DNA of 64,000 nt from Apostichopus parvimensis (taxonomy: Eukaryota; Echinodermata; Holothuroidea; Aspidochirotida; Stichopodidae), in contig KN887581.1 in the NCBI GenBank assembly GCA_000934455.1, positions 62,001-126,000 on the forward strand, read 5' to 3'. This document shows, piece after piece, positions 50,896 to 62,800 of this stretch (positions are counted from its first letter, which is position 1; each line of letters opens with the position of its first letter). The notes below the pieces were generated by a model. That model was not told where the DNA came from and made no database searches. It worked only from the letters and a program-made list of their open reading frames with translations. Both the position numbers and the translations under genes were made by a program.

Positions 50896-51302
50896 CTAAC
50901 ACATACAATCGCTATACATTACTACATATAGCGATCCTAACATATCATACAGTAATTAGCATTACTTACCAACCTGTGACGAGTATTGCCAAAAAATTGT
51001 CTGGAACGAAGAGAATATATCGCTTTCACAGAGATCTTCCATTGCTCCTACCTTCATGTACCGTAAAATCACAAGAAAAAAATCTGAACCGATATCATAC
51101 CCTTTGGTTTTTGGAAATTCTTTATGTAACACTATTGACTCCTTTTGCTCGAAGCGACTATCGTGTACTGCAGTTTTATATATTTGACCTTCCCGTATTA
51201 TTAAATTGGCATGTCAAATTGTGTGTACTAAAGTCTGCATTTTCTCGTTCGTCGGAAAAGATCAGAGGAAAACGACCGTGAAGAATCGTAATTTTGTATT
51301 CA
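50896..51302. other. short flank, nothing recognised
   Basis: Sequence between the Gypsy LTR and the hAT target duplication. A plus-strand open frame begins inside the LTR and runs through this stretch without any domain. Confidence 0.5.
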
Positions 51303-52293
51303 CTGCCAACCAGGCCTCGACAAATACGGTTTCCAACTCGTCAATGGCGACTATAATTTTGCGACTGGCGAGCAAAAAATGCATTACGCTGGACATTTTG
51401 GCGAGTGGCTCATTCCGCTCACTGCCTTCATTCGATAGGCTTACTATGAACTTGTGAGCCAATCAACAAAGGCCTAACATTAAACATCACAGTAGAATTA
51501 TCAAGTGCACTGTTACAAGTATGTCCTAAGGAACAGCTCTGTTCAGCAGCTCGAAACTGATTTCATACTAATCTCTCAAACTAAATGATGCACGATAGGA
51601 GTAACCATCGAGGTACTCCATGGTGTAACCAAAATGGAAAACAACCAACTTAATGAAATGCGTAACGACAATTGGGTACATTGTGTGTACCATCTGTACA
51701 AATGAAAAGAACGTTGTCAGTAGGTTAACCGCAATCGTCCGATAAGGCCTACCTGACATGTCCAAAAAAAATGTATCCCAATTCACAAGTCAGTAATATC
51801 AGGCATAGCTTTGGCTTTTGTCGACAAACTTTCAGTTCTGTTACCAAATTAATGACCGTTATAATGGCCAGCAAGAAACGACGAAACTTTGAATTCATCG
51901 GGTCAAGGGCGGCGGAAGCACTTTTAATCTGGGGGGGGGGGGGCACCAACGTCAAAGGGCACTTTGCAGATATTCGATTGGACTGATGCAGCTTGATATT
52001 TAGTACCCTTTAATAACTCTTATTGTATTATCTTATTTGCGTATACACATCACTCCATGAACGCCCCCCCCCCTACCCTCAAGGAAAAAATGCATACTAG
52101 CACTGCAATATAAATACAATGTGCAAATTGGGACACAAGGAACAAGTTTTCTTTCGAGACAAAATGAGGTGGAATCATGCTAATTGCTAAAGTACGAATC
52201 TGCCGAATTAGAGTTTATGTCTTGTTAAGAGCTGAACATTTTTTTAATTCGAAATACCTTTGAGTTTCACCCACAAAAAAAATCATTATTAGT

Positions 52294-52760
52294 CAGGGCG
52301 TAGCCAGGATTTGCAAAGTTGTAGGCACGACTACTAGCTGATGGCCGAAAACGGCCCTTCCCTAGTGTTCATTCTGGTTCCCTGGCCTTTTGCTAGCTTG
52401 AGACACCTCATTCAATATCACTTTAAGCCCCAAAAAACAAACGAGTTAAAATAGTACGTAATTCAATATTACATAATGTATTTAAAATTAGCAAGGTACA
52501 TGTACAGAGTAGTCTTACTTTTCAACTTCTGATACTTGTAGATACAAAGATAGGCCAGAAATGTATTTGTTACAACTATAGCCAGTAATTGTCTTTGATA
52601 CAACTGTAGCTAGTAAATGTTTGTCGAAAAGGCTGTTTTGGAACTTGGAACGCCGATCGTGACAACAACAGGCAACAAAGTGCTTCAGCTCTTTACATAT
52701 AAAGTCTGTTAATGAACGATAGGCCCGGGCCTACAGTGCTACATATTGGCTACGCCCCTG
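52294..52760. mobile_element. 467-bp non-autonomous inverted-repeat element
   Basis: It starts CAGGGCGTAGCCAGGATTTG and ends CATATTGGCTACGCCCCTG; the reverse complement of the end begins CAGGGGCGTAGCCAATATG. CAGGG tips suggest hAT, but no clear 8-bp duplication was seen. An internal block GGCCGAAAACGGCCCTTCCC also occurs, reversed, near 23.8 kb. Non-coding. Confidence 0.6.
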
Positions 52761-52967
52761 ATAGTTGCAAATTAGGATAAGATCTCTTACTGAAATATCG
52801 CTGACCTAATATGGTGATCAAGGGTTAAATTTTTATGTAGAAAAAGGGCACATTTTCATCCTGAGGAAAAGTGGGGGACACGTGCCCCCTGTGCTCAAGT
52901 CTCAAGTCAGTGGCAAAAATATTCCATTTGGTCCCCTATACCAGCTTGTAATCCAGGAAGGTGCAAC

Positions 52968-53175
52968 TATCCTCTGTTGTCTGAATTATTTAAAGCAATG
53001 GTGGTTCTGCCAGTGAGTTCTGCAGCTTGTGAAAGGGGATTCGCAACCGTCAATAGGATCAAAACTTCCCACAACATTTCTCTTGCTCGAGACTGTAAAG
53101 GATTTAACGCAAATTTCTGAGAATGGCCCGTCCATAACAGATTTCAACCCTACCACATCAATTGACAAAAGGTAA
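52968..53175 (+). pseudogene. hAT transposase C-terminal (dimerisation) remnant
   Basis: It reads YPLLSELFKAMVVLPVSSAA then CERGFATVNRIKTS, the conserved hAT C-terminal dimerisation motif. After a TGA at about 53118 and a frame change it continues SITDFNPTTSIDKR to TAA at 53173. The rest of the transposase is not recognisable. It lies inside the 51311-55678 hAT element and is probably what is left of that element's own transposase. It is distinct in sequence from the ZNF862-like copy at 20753. Confidence 0.75.
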
Positions 53176-53774
53176 TTTTCCAGTAAAGGGCGACGTCACA
53201 CCGACGGATATCGATCCCCAAACACAACATAAAAACGCAAATCACCACCAACGAGCGACTCATCAGATGAAGAACTAGTTTGCCAATCCCCCCACCCCCT
53301 ATCCGTATCTTCGAACGATTCAAAAATTGTCAACACCATTTATTCATTTCACAGAGATACTCAAGTAAGCAAGCAGTATTCGCGGGAACCTTATCACAAT
53401 GTGTGGTAAAAAAAAGGATGAAAAAAAACCCGCCTATTTTCACCAATAGTTTGGAAAGTATCACAATGTAACTGCTGTCTGAGCTTGGTTTCTTCCTTCG
53501 TCAGCAACAGTACATGTATATTACTTGAAGCAAGTCCAAATCGCATTTTTGTTCAACGACCACTGTCAATGGGAGATATCTGTGTAAAATCGCTCATTAT
53601 TTTGACGTGCAGTATGTACGGAGATTTTTCAGGTGCGCTGACTTTCTATGAAGTGTATACGAGCTGAACTTTCAAGGAAAAAAACCTAAAATAATACTTT
53701 TGCCGAAATAACATTACATTTCTCGAAATCAACAACAGGAAGTTTATTGGATACATTTTTAGTCTCAACAAATT

Positions 53775-55196
53775 GTTACAATGATGGTTATGCTGGATCT
53801 TTCTGCAGCTTTTGATACTGTGGACCATGACATTTTGCTGAGTGTTCTTGATCAAAACTTTGGTACTAAGGGGCTGGCTAAATCATGGTTTGATTGTTAT
53901 TTAAGATCACGCACACAAAGTGTTCAGGTTGGTGAATGCATTTCTACGAAATCCACCGTCCACCAGGGCGTGCCACAAGGATCTTGTGCTGGCCCTGTTC
54001 TCTTTACGGCTTATGCAAGTACTTTATATCATACAATCTCTAGTCACCGTCCCGAGGTCATGGGGTATGCAGACGATCACGCCCTGTACCTAAAATTCAA
54101 ACCAGGTAATTCCGACTCTGAACTTAGTGCTCTAAATGCTATGGAGAGTTCTTTATTGGACGTTAAGGAATATGTGTCGCTTAAAAATGAACGATACCAA
54201 AACTGAATTTCTTATCTTTGGTTCACGAACTCAACTTGCAAAACTTGAAATTGATTGTATTAACGTGGACTCATCTATTATTAATTGTGTAAATGATGTG
54301 AAGTATCTTGGCGTTTATTTGGACAACACCGTATCAATGAAAAATGTAAAATCGCTAGTTTTAACTTGTATAATATTAGAAAATTACGTAAGCATCTTTC
54401 AACTGATTCTACTCGCACTTTAGTTCAGGCACTTGTCACATCTCACTTTCATTATTGTAACTCTTTGTTTTATGGTCTTCCCAGTTCTTCCCTTAATAAG
54501 TTACAGCGTGTACAAAATATGGCTGCCCGTATCATCCTAAATTTTAACAAATATGACAGTATATCTTCTGCTTTTAAACTTCTCCACTAGCTTCCGATAA
54601 AGGATCGTATCGATTTTAAAATTTTATCACTCACTTATAAGGCGCTTCACGGATCTGCATGAACTTATCTGAAGGACCTTCTTAAACCACGATCAGTGAG
54701 CTACTCCATACGATCTCATGACAGTTTGATTTTAACTACCCCCCGCACTCGCTGCAAGTCCCTTGGTGACCGATCTTTTTGTGTCTGTGCCCCCAAATTG
54801 TGGAATGCACTCCCATTTTCTATTCGCAATTCAAGTACTGTAAGTTCATTTAATTCCAGTCTTAAGACTTTCATTTTCACACATGTATATAAGTAATCTA
54901 GATTTACTTATTATCAAATTCTTTTTGTATTTATCTCTTACTATTGTTTTATCCTATTTTCTGATTTTGTGGCATGGTATATACTGACTTCATTTTCTCC
55001 ATCGTTATTGGATTTGTTTAGTCTTTTTAGGGTTATCTGTTTTTAAGATTTTTACCTCTTTCTTATGATTAAATTGCTTTCTTAAATTTCGTTAAGTTTT
55101 TTACCTTTACTCTTTTAAGTTTGTACAGCGCTATAGCTTATGTTTTTACATATATATGTGCGCTTTAGAAATGTTTAAATAATAATAAATAATAAT
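53775..55196 (+). mobile_element. 5'-truncated LINE (CR1/L2/Jockey-like)
   Basis: Flanked by AACAAATT (53767-53774 and 55197-55204), a probable target duplication. The reverse transcriptase starts mid-domain (MLDLSAAFDTVDHDILLSVL, HQGVPQGSCAGPVLFTAYAS, MGYADDHALYLKF). A thumb region follows (DVKYLGVYLDN, RTLVQALVTSHFHYCNSLFY, KLQRVQNMAARIIL), then the usual C-terminal end (RSFCVCAPKLWNALPFSIRN) to TAA near 54896. The 3' UTR ends in TAA repeats. The YADD catalytic motif is present. Frame changes lie near 54190 and 54345, and a few stops follow. The endonuclease is missing through 5' truncation, the usual fate of LINE copies. Confidence 0.85.
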
Positions 55197-55835
55197 AACA
55201 AATTCATAATTCTCGAGACCTGACCAGTAAAAGCTGCAAGTCGGACACTCAGTAATCAAAGATAATAATAATAATAATTGTCAGTACCAAGCGTTATCTT
55301 AACTTGTTAACGATACTAACACATATACTGAAACAGTAGTCTGATGTCATGTTCAGTGAAAGTTACAGATGCTCAGCCATGCCATTGCTTATTTTTGTGG
55401 TCACTTTTACAAAGCAAGTCATAAACAATGTGTCACCGTTTCATATATATCATGTTTTAATCACTTTTGACGAACACAATTGAAATAGATCGCTTTTGCT
55501 GTAAACAACTAACAGTAACACTATAACGCGATATTCTTAGTTAGGTCATGCTACGTAGTCCTATATTACACAAACACTTAGCGAGAAAAAATGGCAAGTA
55601 AATTTAACGTTTTGGCCAGTAGAATTTAGACTCGGTCGCCAGTTGGCGAGTAGTTTTTACAAATTTTGTCGAGGCCTGCTGCCAACACTGCCCGTTACAG
55701 CACTTGCTATAGAAGACAAGCTGATGTAATACATTCTTTTTGTAAAACCAAAAGTTATGAAAAAAATGGTTTTCAAAACATTTTCGTACAAAGAAATAGA
55801 AATTTTTTTTTTTTTTCATCATGTCAAAAAGCCTA

Positions 55836-56268
55836 CACTCTTAAAACGTTGGGCCAAAATTTTTGGGCTACAGATGTTTTAAGAAAATGTTGGTTAATTC
55901 TTTAACTTTTATGGGTAAAATGGTGTTGGAAACATTTATCCAACGTTTATCCTATATATATACGAGTCCATTTGCCCAACGTCTGGGCAATGTTCCCGCC
56001 AAAATATTGTCGTACAATTGTCGTGCGTACATCCGTATACTAACTACGCTCGGCTGGAGTACAAGTAAAAGGCATGTTGCGTGCTGCGACGTGATAACAG
56101 CACACTTCTACTAGATACGGTACATACGATCGAATTGCAATAGAATATTCTTGAGTATATTCATGAGTTTATTTTGAATTATGTCTTTCTCGTTGCCGGT
56201 TGATGATGATGATGTGTTCACACTTTTACGAAGTTGGGGGGTAGAAGACTTGAAGGAAACATTTGAAG
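55836..56268 (+). mobile_element. 5' end of a third CACTA-like copy (C)
   Basis: It begins CACTCTTAAAACGTTGGGCC, sharing CACTCTTAAAAC with copy A and also preceded by TA. Over the next 160 bp GTTGGGC, GTTGG, TCCAAC and GCCCAACG words alternate in orientation, a subterminal array like that of copy A but with GTTGGGC in place of GTTGTGT. The first SAM exon follows at 56181. The rest of the copy and its right end are not recognised; repeat R lies at 57288. Confidence 0.55.
56181..56268 (+). CDS. first SAM exon of the CACTA-like transposase gene (copy C)
   Basis: ATG at 56181 opens MSFSLPVDDDDVFTLLRSWG then VEDLKETFE, the first half of a SAM domain, ending GAAG|GTATAG in phase 1. Copies A (5085) and B (29285) begin their SAM second halves with AA or AG in the matching phase, restoring a Glu codon and the typical F-E-E-N-E-I-D junction. 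This is strong evidence that the three belong to one family. No second exon was found downstream in this window, so the copy is partial. Confidence 0.6.
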
Positions 56269-57287
56269 GTATAGTATTCATACCCCAAACGGTTCGGCTA
56301 TTACTTGGCCTAGCCTAACGTTAGGCTGTGTCCGTCTACAGACTCGGCAATTTCCAAACGTTAGGTGAACAGTATATATTGTGTTCGTAGCCCAGACTAG
56401 CCCGTGCGTAGGCTAGGCCTAACTCTGCTGCACAAGATAGAGCGCGCTTTACGTGTACGTTAGGCTACACTGGTCTAACGTTATGCTTGTGTTTGGCGTG
56501 GGATAAGTAATGACACTTTTTCAGTTTTCTGAACAAAGTTTAGAAAACTATTAAAATGGCACTAAGGATAGGCCTAACTTAGTCCACCTCATACTAGCTT
56601 GCAGAAAATTGTTTTTGAAAACTTAGTTTAAGTGTCATATATTACAAATAGGGTTGGCTAGATTAAGCTTGGCGTATCGGCTATCGTACCCTAGACTTAC
56701 AGTACTAGCCTAAATAGGCTAGCCTACACAGTATACTAGTGTAGTAAAGGCTTCATAATGGACGCACTTTCAAATATTAGTAGCAACGATACAGCAGGCA
56801 ACCTATACTTTTTGCAGCGAAGCAGTTACATATTTAATGAGCTGATCAATTTGTGTTTTTTTTATTTGTAAGCTTTTAACACCCTCCCCCAGTTTTGCAC
56901 ATATTTTTGGGTTTGGAAATCTTACTCCCTAAAAATAACCAATATTACCTCAGCATGATACCACTACTCTCTGGGACCTGACCTGTCTGAGCTTAGGGGC
57001 TCAGAGCATAGCAAACAGCATTCATAGTCAATTGATGTATACTTACACAAAAGTTACAGTTAGCTTATCGAGGTACGGATCAATTTAGGGATATGAAAGA
57101 ACTTGACACGCACCCATTTTGTGGTTAAATTCGCCCAATTGTACGTTGCATAAAATAATTTCTCGTCCTCAATTTTCAGAAAAAGTGAGGGTGCAGGCAA
57201 TTAACCTACAGAGACAATTAGTGCGACCAGAAGGGGAATTTCTGTGGTAAAAATTTTGGTAAATTCGTTGTTTAAATTTGAAAATTC
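56269..57287. other. non-coding, TAGGCCTA-rich stretch
   Basis: Intron of copy C or host DNA. It has many CCTAACGTTAGG and TAGGCCTA words and no recognisable exon. Confidence 0.4.
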
Positions 57288-58715
57288 AACAAGAGCCTAA
57301 GGGCACTGTGGTTCCTTGCGTAGGGGTATATGACAATACACATAATATTATCATATGAACATTGGGCTCAAATAGTCCAAGTAATTGTGGTCCTACATGT
57401 ACCCATAAAGTAACAAACACTATATATGCCAACACTTTTGTGATCACAAATTGTGATCGGATTTTGGATTGGAAAGCCCTTTTGAGATCTGAATATGGCG
57501 TTGAAAATGTAAGAAATATAAGGTCACCTACAAGCGGGTCAACAGATATGATAACATTGGTGACCTCAGATGACATGACCGTTAAGTTTGAAAATGTTCC
57601 AACACCCCATTCACAACTTGTCCCAAAATATCAATCATGTCAGAACTTGGCACTGGGAGTTAATTGCATTAAATGTCTAAACATTAACTTTGAACTTGCA
57701 TAACTTCACACACAAAGGTCACCCGGGGAATGAACCCATTGACATTTTTGTTCGGTGAGACCTAAATAGAGCATTAAAACTCAAAATTAAAAAAAATTTT
57801 CTTTGCCCGTTTTCTCCCCCCAAAATACTAGTTTTTTAACATTAATTGAACTTTGGTGACCTTGGATCACATGACCGTTAAGTTTGAAAATATTCCCCTA
57901 TACCATTCGCAACTTGTCCCAAAATATCAACCGTGTCACACCTGGGCACTGGGATTTATTGCACTAAATGTCTGAAAATTAACTTTTACCTCATATAACT
58001 TCACACACAAAGGTCACCTGGGGTCAACCCATCGACATTTTTGATCGGTGAGACGTTAATATAGCATCAAAACTATAAAAATTAAAACATTTTACTTTGC
58101 CCATTTTCTACCCCCAAAATACTACTTTTTAACATTAATTCACCTCTGGTGACCTTGGATCACATGACCGTTAAGTTTGAAAATATGCCCCTATACCATT
58201 TGCAACTTGTCCCAAAATATCAACCGTGTCACACCTTGGCACTAGGGATTATGTTTGACCCTGTATAACTTCACACACAAAGCTCACCGGGGTGTCAACC
58301 CATTGACATTTTTGATCGGAAGGTACCTTTGATATTCAAATCTAGCATCAAAACCAAACATTTTCTTTTTCGCGAAAATACTCGTTTTTTAACATTAATT
58401 GACCTTTTGTGACCTCGGATCACATGAATGTAAAATTTCAAAATGTTCCCCTAACCAGTTCACAACTTGTCCCAAAATATCAACCTTGTCGCACATTGGT
58501 ACTGGGAGTTATTGCAGTTTTAATATTTTGGGTTTTTGGCCTGTAACTGACCTTTGGTGACCTTAACAGGCACCAAAAACAATAGGGCACACCTCACTAT
58601 GGCGGATCTATATACTAAGTTTGAATTAAGTCCAACTTCCTCTTGTTGAGTTACAGTGTACCCAAGCAAGTGTCACAGACGCACACACAGACACACATAT
58701 ACTTACATTGCATTC
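57288..58715. mobile_element. repeat R, second copy
   Basis: It starts AACAAGAGCCTAAGGGCACT and GTGGTTCCTTGCG as at 33017, and has the same ~300-bp tandem interior (AAGTTTGAAAATATTCCC, CACAACTTGTCCCAAAATAT) with several TGACCT words. It ends in the same GTCACAGACGCACACACAGA stretch but lacks the final GCAAGGAACC. It is shorter than the first copy by several interior units and lacks the AGGTCA cluster of DR4-DR5-DR1 spacing. Non-coding. Confidence 0.75.
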
Positions 58716-59896
58716 CTTTTCAGGACTGAATTTTACAGCAACGCTTATAGGGACACAATGTTACTGTCCACTTGTGTTGACATAGAATTTATGATCAACA
58801 TACACTGTGACTAACGTGTGTAATTAGTCAATTCTGTGTGTGTGGTGGCATTATGCCTGTGGTCTAGCGCCATCTACTTCAAGCACCGTGTGAGAATGCA
58901 ATCTGACCAAAATGTTACATCAAACAGAATCCATCCAAGAATCACAGGTATAAGTCTCATGTTTCAAATCATTGTATCAAAACTAGGCATATTCATTTAT
59001 GTTTTGGGAAATATCTCCCACATAGCTGTTATAGTGATGCTGTGTTGTAAGTGAAGCATCTTTAAAAGATGTTAGGCTACCTAGGAACACCCTTTGTAGC
59101 CTAACATACCAAACCACAGGCTAGGCCTACATTAAAGAAAGACAACTGTATAGGCTGCTGCTCCTAACTCTACTGCAAAAGCCTGATGACTGAATGCAAA
59201 CCTTGCTGGCATATGATTCTTCCCCCCCCCCTTTCAGCCTTTTTTTTTCCAAGAACCAAACTATGCAAGGTGAGTTATATAGCATTAGGCCTTAGCCTGT
59301 TTGTTACAGTGTTAGCGTTACTGCTACAGTTGAACATCCAGCAACAGTGCCAATTCCATGCTAAGGACTGGAATAGGCCTCAAAGTGTGCTGGGTCAGGG
59401 CTAGGCAAAAACATAAGCCCTAGGCCTACAAGGCTTTGGCCTACCTTAAATCCTTCCACATGAAACTTATAGTTTCATGGTAGTGTAGGCTTGGTTATCA
59501 GAAGATATAGCTAGGCCTAGGGACCTATGTAAAGCTTGCAGTTTTGGGCTGGCCTAGAATCAATGGTTGAATTTGAACTGAAGTAGCCTAGGTCAACTTG
59601 CTTCAGTGCAATCAAGTTGCCTTACATGCTTGCCTATGTATTTTGACAAGTATGTGCTGAGCAAGCTAGATCTATTCCTGAATGGCCATGCCAGGGTTTC
59701 TAAGTATCAATTGGTTTTCAACTTGACCATTATACCTGGCCCTTCCTGAATTAATTTTACAATCCTTCAGTAGTATTATTGTTATACAGAACTTAATGGG
59801 TTTGAAAGTTTCTGAAAAATAATAAGTGTAAAGAATTGCTAATTTGAGCTATGTACTGCACATATTATAATTGGTCGGTTCTGTTTCTATTTGTAG
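58716..59896. other. flank of the SET-recombinase gene, possible first exon
   Basis: An open stretch beginning ATG at 58896 (MQSDQNVTSNRIHPRIT) ends at ATCACAG|GTATAAG and could be a leader exon, but its phase does not fit the SET frame. Otherwise TAGGCCTA-rich non-coding DNA. Confidence 0.35.
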
Positions 59897-62800
59897 ATGA
59901 ACCGAAGGGTCAAATATACTGCAAAGAGGGAATCACCTTTACCGAAGGCTGAACGAGCATGTCAAATCCAAGTTGATCAAGATGGATTTGCTTTACACTT
60001 TATCAATGACTTTATTGGTAAGTAGAAGCATGTATTATAACACTATTTAAACAGAACTTCAATGCATGCTTAACAAATTACAGTAAGCAAAATTTTGTAT
60101 GGCACCAATAAATGATGGTGTAACAAAGTGACTTGATAAACACATTATGTGGCAGCTAACTGTTATATCGTGTTATTAAGCACAATTTTCTGTACAAAGC
60201 TAGTCCATGGTGTCATTATTAATTTGATGTTGGTTTCCATCCAGTCAAATCAACACGAAAATGATGTGAAGAAATTCAGTCGTGAAATATTATTTCCAGT
60301 TATCAATAGCCAATATGGTATAACTAAATACACTCTTTAGGTTCAATGTCAAAGAGATGCAAAAATAGCTATAATAAAATTTTTATTTGGTTATAGCAAT
60401 AGAAATATTTTGTACCAAAATATTTGTTCTGAATTTTTATTTGGTTGTGTAAATGCAAATATGGCGAACTGTAGTAGGTGGCTGTGACGCACATGACAGT
60501 AATAAATATATGACAGTACAGTCAGGAATACGATGTGAAGGTAGCATGTCGCTAAAACAGGAATATATTGACCTTTACTCGCCCTAACTACAAGGTAGCA
60601 AGTTTTTTACACTATTTCACGCAAAACAAGAGTGAAGGACCTGATTTTTTTTTTTTGGGGGGGGGGGGGAGTAATTTACAAGAATACATCAGCATCAAAA
60701 CATTGACAACTGTTGCTTTGTTGACAAAACACAGCTCAGACAAGAATGTGCAAACAGAGATACAAGCCTATTGTGCTTCAGTCCATATTTGAAAGTGATT
60801 AAACTTTCGGAAAACAATGGCAATTTAGAAAAAAGATTTACATAATTTTGAAGGAAAAGAACTTATTTGGTTTCATGAGGTTTCTGAACATACAATGCCT
60901 GATATAACTTTATTAAAAGCTGCATTTTAAGTTAATTTGTGGGTGTTTAACTTGTATGTCAATGGTATACTACCATTTGCTTTGCTAGTAGAATTTCACC
61001 TCCAAAATTCCTTGACAATATTTACTTTTGTGCTTGTAACACAGAAATGGATTAGTCGTATACCACTGCCGAGAGAAGTGTACAAACCTGAAATGTTTTT
61101 ATACATTATCACTTAAGAAATAAGAAGTAAATTTATAAAGAAATCTCAGAAATCAGCAATTCGGGGAGACCGATGAAGAAAACTCTTCGGCAAATTGCTA
61201 CTGAACAGCAAAGAGTATAGCAATTGGCAAACTTATTTCATATCCTGCTAAAGTAGATTGTAATTATACATTTTTATTTCTTTCTTAATTTCAATTGAGG
61301 GTCAGGTGTTTTTTGTACCAAGGGCTTTGAGGAAGGAGACTTCATCTGGGAATATCGAGGAGAGTTGATCTCTGCAAGGGAAGGAAAGAAGGAAGAAGGG
61401 AGAGAAGGTACCCACTAGACAGAGGGAGCTTTCTCTACTTCTTTCACTTTGAAGGCAGTACACAATGGTTAGTACAAAGTTCTAGACTAGGGCTGCCTAT
61501 AATAATAACAATTTACAATATATAAAGGTGCTTGTAATGTTCTGTGTGTTGCAGGGAACAGTGTGTGTCTTCCTAATAGCTATTCGGGGCATATAAACAC
61601 AGAGGTTGTCATGCAATTTTCCCAGCCAGGCCCACCCCCCCCCCCCCCAGGATATGCTGGAGTCCAAGGTCAGCCACATGACAACACAGGACCCATCAAA
61701 ACACTCCTCCCCTATAGGATGCTTTTAAAGACAGCTTCGCTGAGCATCTGCAGTGTTGTTGTGCTTGTTTTTAATTTTTTCACCATCATTTGATTTCTAT
61801 TTGTGCAACTAACCGGCTGACCGATATATTTGTAGATGCAACTTCTACTGAAGGACTTGGCAAGATGGTCAATGACAGTGAGAGAGCCAATTGCAAAGTG
61901 AAGGTAGTAATAGTGGACCAACAACCAAGGCTCTGTCTATTTGCACTATAGCTTCTTCAACAGGGCACGGAATTGAGATATGATTACGGAGTACAAAATT
62001 TACCCTGGAGAAAGCATGTAAGTAGAAATGTTTTAGTTTCCTTTCCAAATGCCATGATGGCAAGCTCTGACAGTACTGATATTGAGGAGGAGGAGGAGGA
62101 ATATCAATATGAAACAAAGAATAAAGTGACAGTGCCAACCACTCAAAGGTACATTAAGAATCGAAAATGGGATAGGAAGCATTGCTGCTTATATTGTCAG
62201 AAAATGGTTCCAAAGCTTCCACGTCACCTTGAAAATAATCACAAAGACCAACTGCTGGTCCAAAAGGTAATTTCAGAACCAAAATTGTCAAGCACAAGAC
62301 GGAAGATACTTGAGGAAATAAGAAAGAGAGGTGACCATGCACATAATTTCAAGGTCCTGGAGACAGGTATGGGAGAATTACTCGTATACAAACGACCTGA
62401 AGCTGGTACATCTAAAACACAGGGAGAGTATTTACCTTGTTCTCAATGTGAAGGATATTATTCACGAAAGGCACTTTGGAGGCATATGAAAAATTGTACC
62501 GAAGGCAATGCTCCAAAGAATACAAAGCACCAAAAGAAGGGGGCAGTTCTTCTCCCAGTGAAACACACTGCTACATCAAAGCTAACAGAGTTGCTAGCTG
62601 GGATGGCAGTAGATGACATAAGTCTGCTGATTCGCACAGACAGAGCACTTTGCCTATATGGTGAACATTTTATCAATGCAGCTGGATACCTTAAGCAGGG
62701 TAACCACTACATTGCACAAAAAAGAAGTCAACTCAGAGATGAGAACAGCTGAAGTTTTAATCAGCCCCAAGGCATATGATGATGTCGTAGATGGAGTGAA

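Larger units (their letters stand above)
51311..55678. mobile_element. hAT DNA transposon with perfect 8-bp target duplication
   Basis: It starts CAGGCCTCGACAAAT and ends ATTTTGTCGAGGCCTG, a terminal inverted repeat with the CAG...CTG tips common in hAT elements. CTGCCAAC flanks it directly at 51303-51310 and 55679-55686, a perfect 8-bp target duplication, the hAT hallmark. Subterminal TGGCGA/TCGCCA words occur near both ends. The interior holds a hAT transposase C-terminal remnant (52968-53175), a nested 467-bp inverted-repeat element (52294-52760) and a nested 5'-truncated LINE (53775-55196). No other transposase domain remains, so the copy is non-functional. Confidence 0.85.

Noticed and set aside
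50847-51281. 144-residue plus-strand open frame
   Set aside because: It begins inside the Gypsy LTR and runs into flank; composition is not protein-like and no domain is seen.
51904-52900. Possible extra inverted-repeat element starting CAAGGGCGGCGGAAGC
   Set aside because: The matching far end could not be located with confidence because of a poly-G run and the nested 467-bp element.
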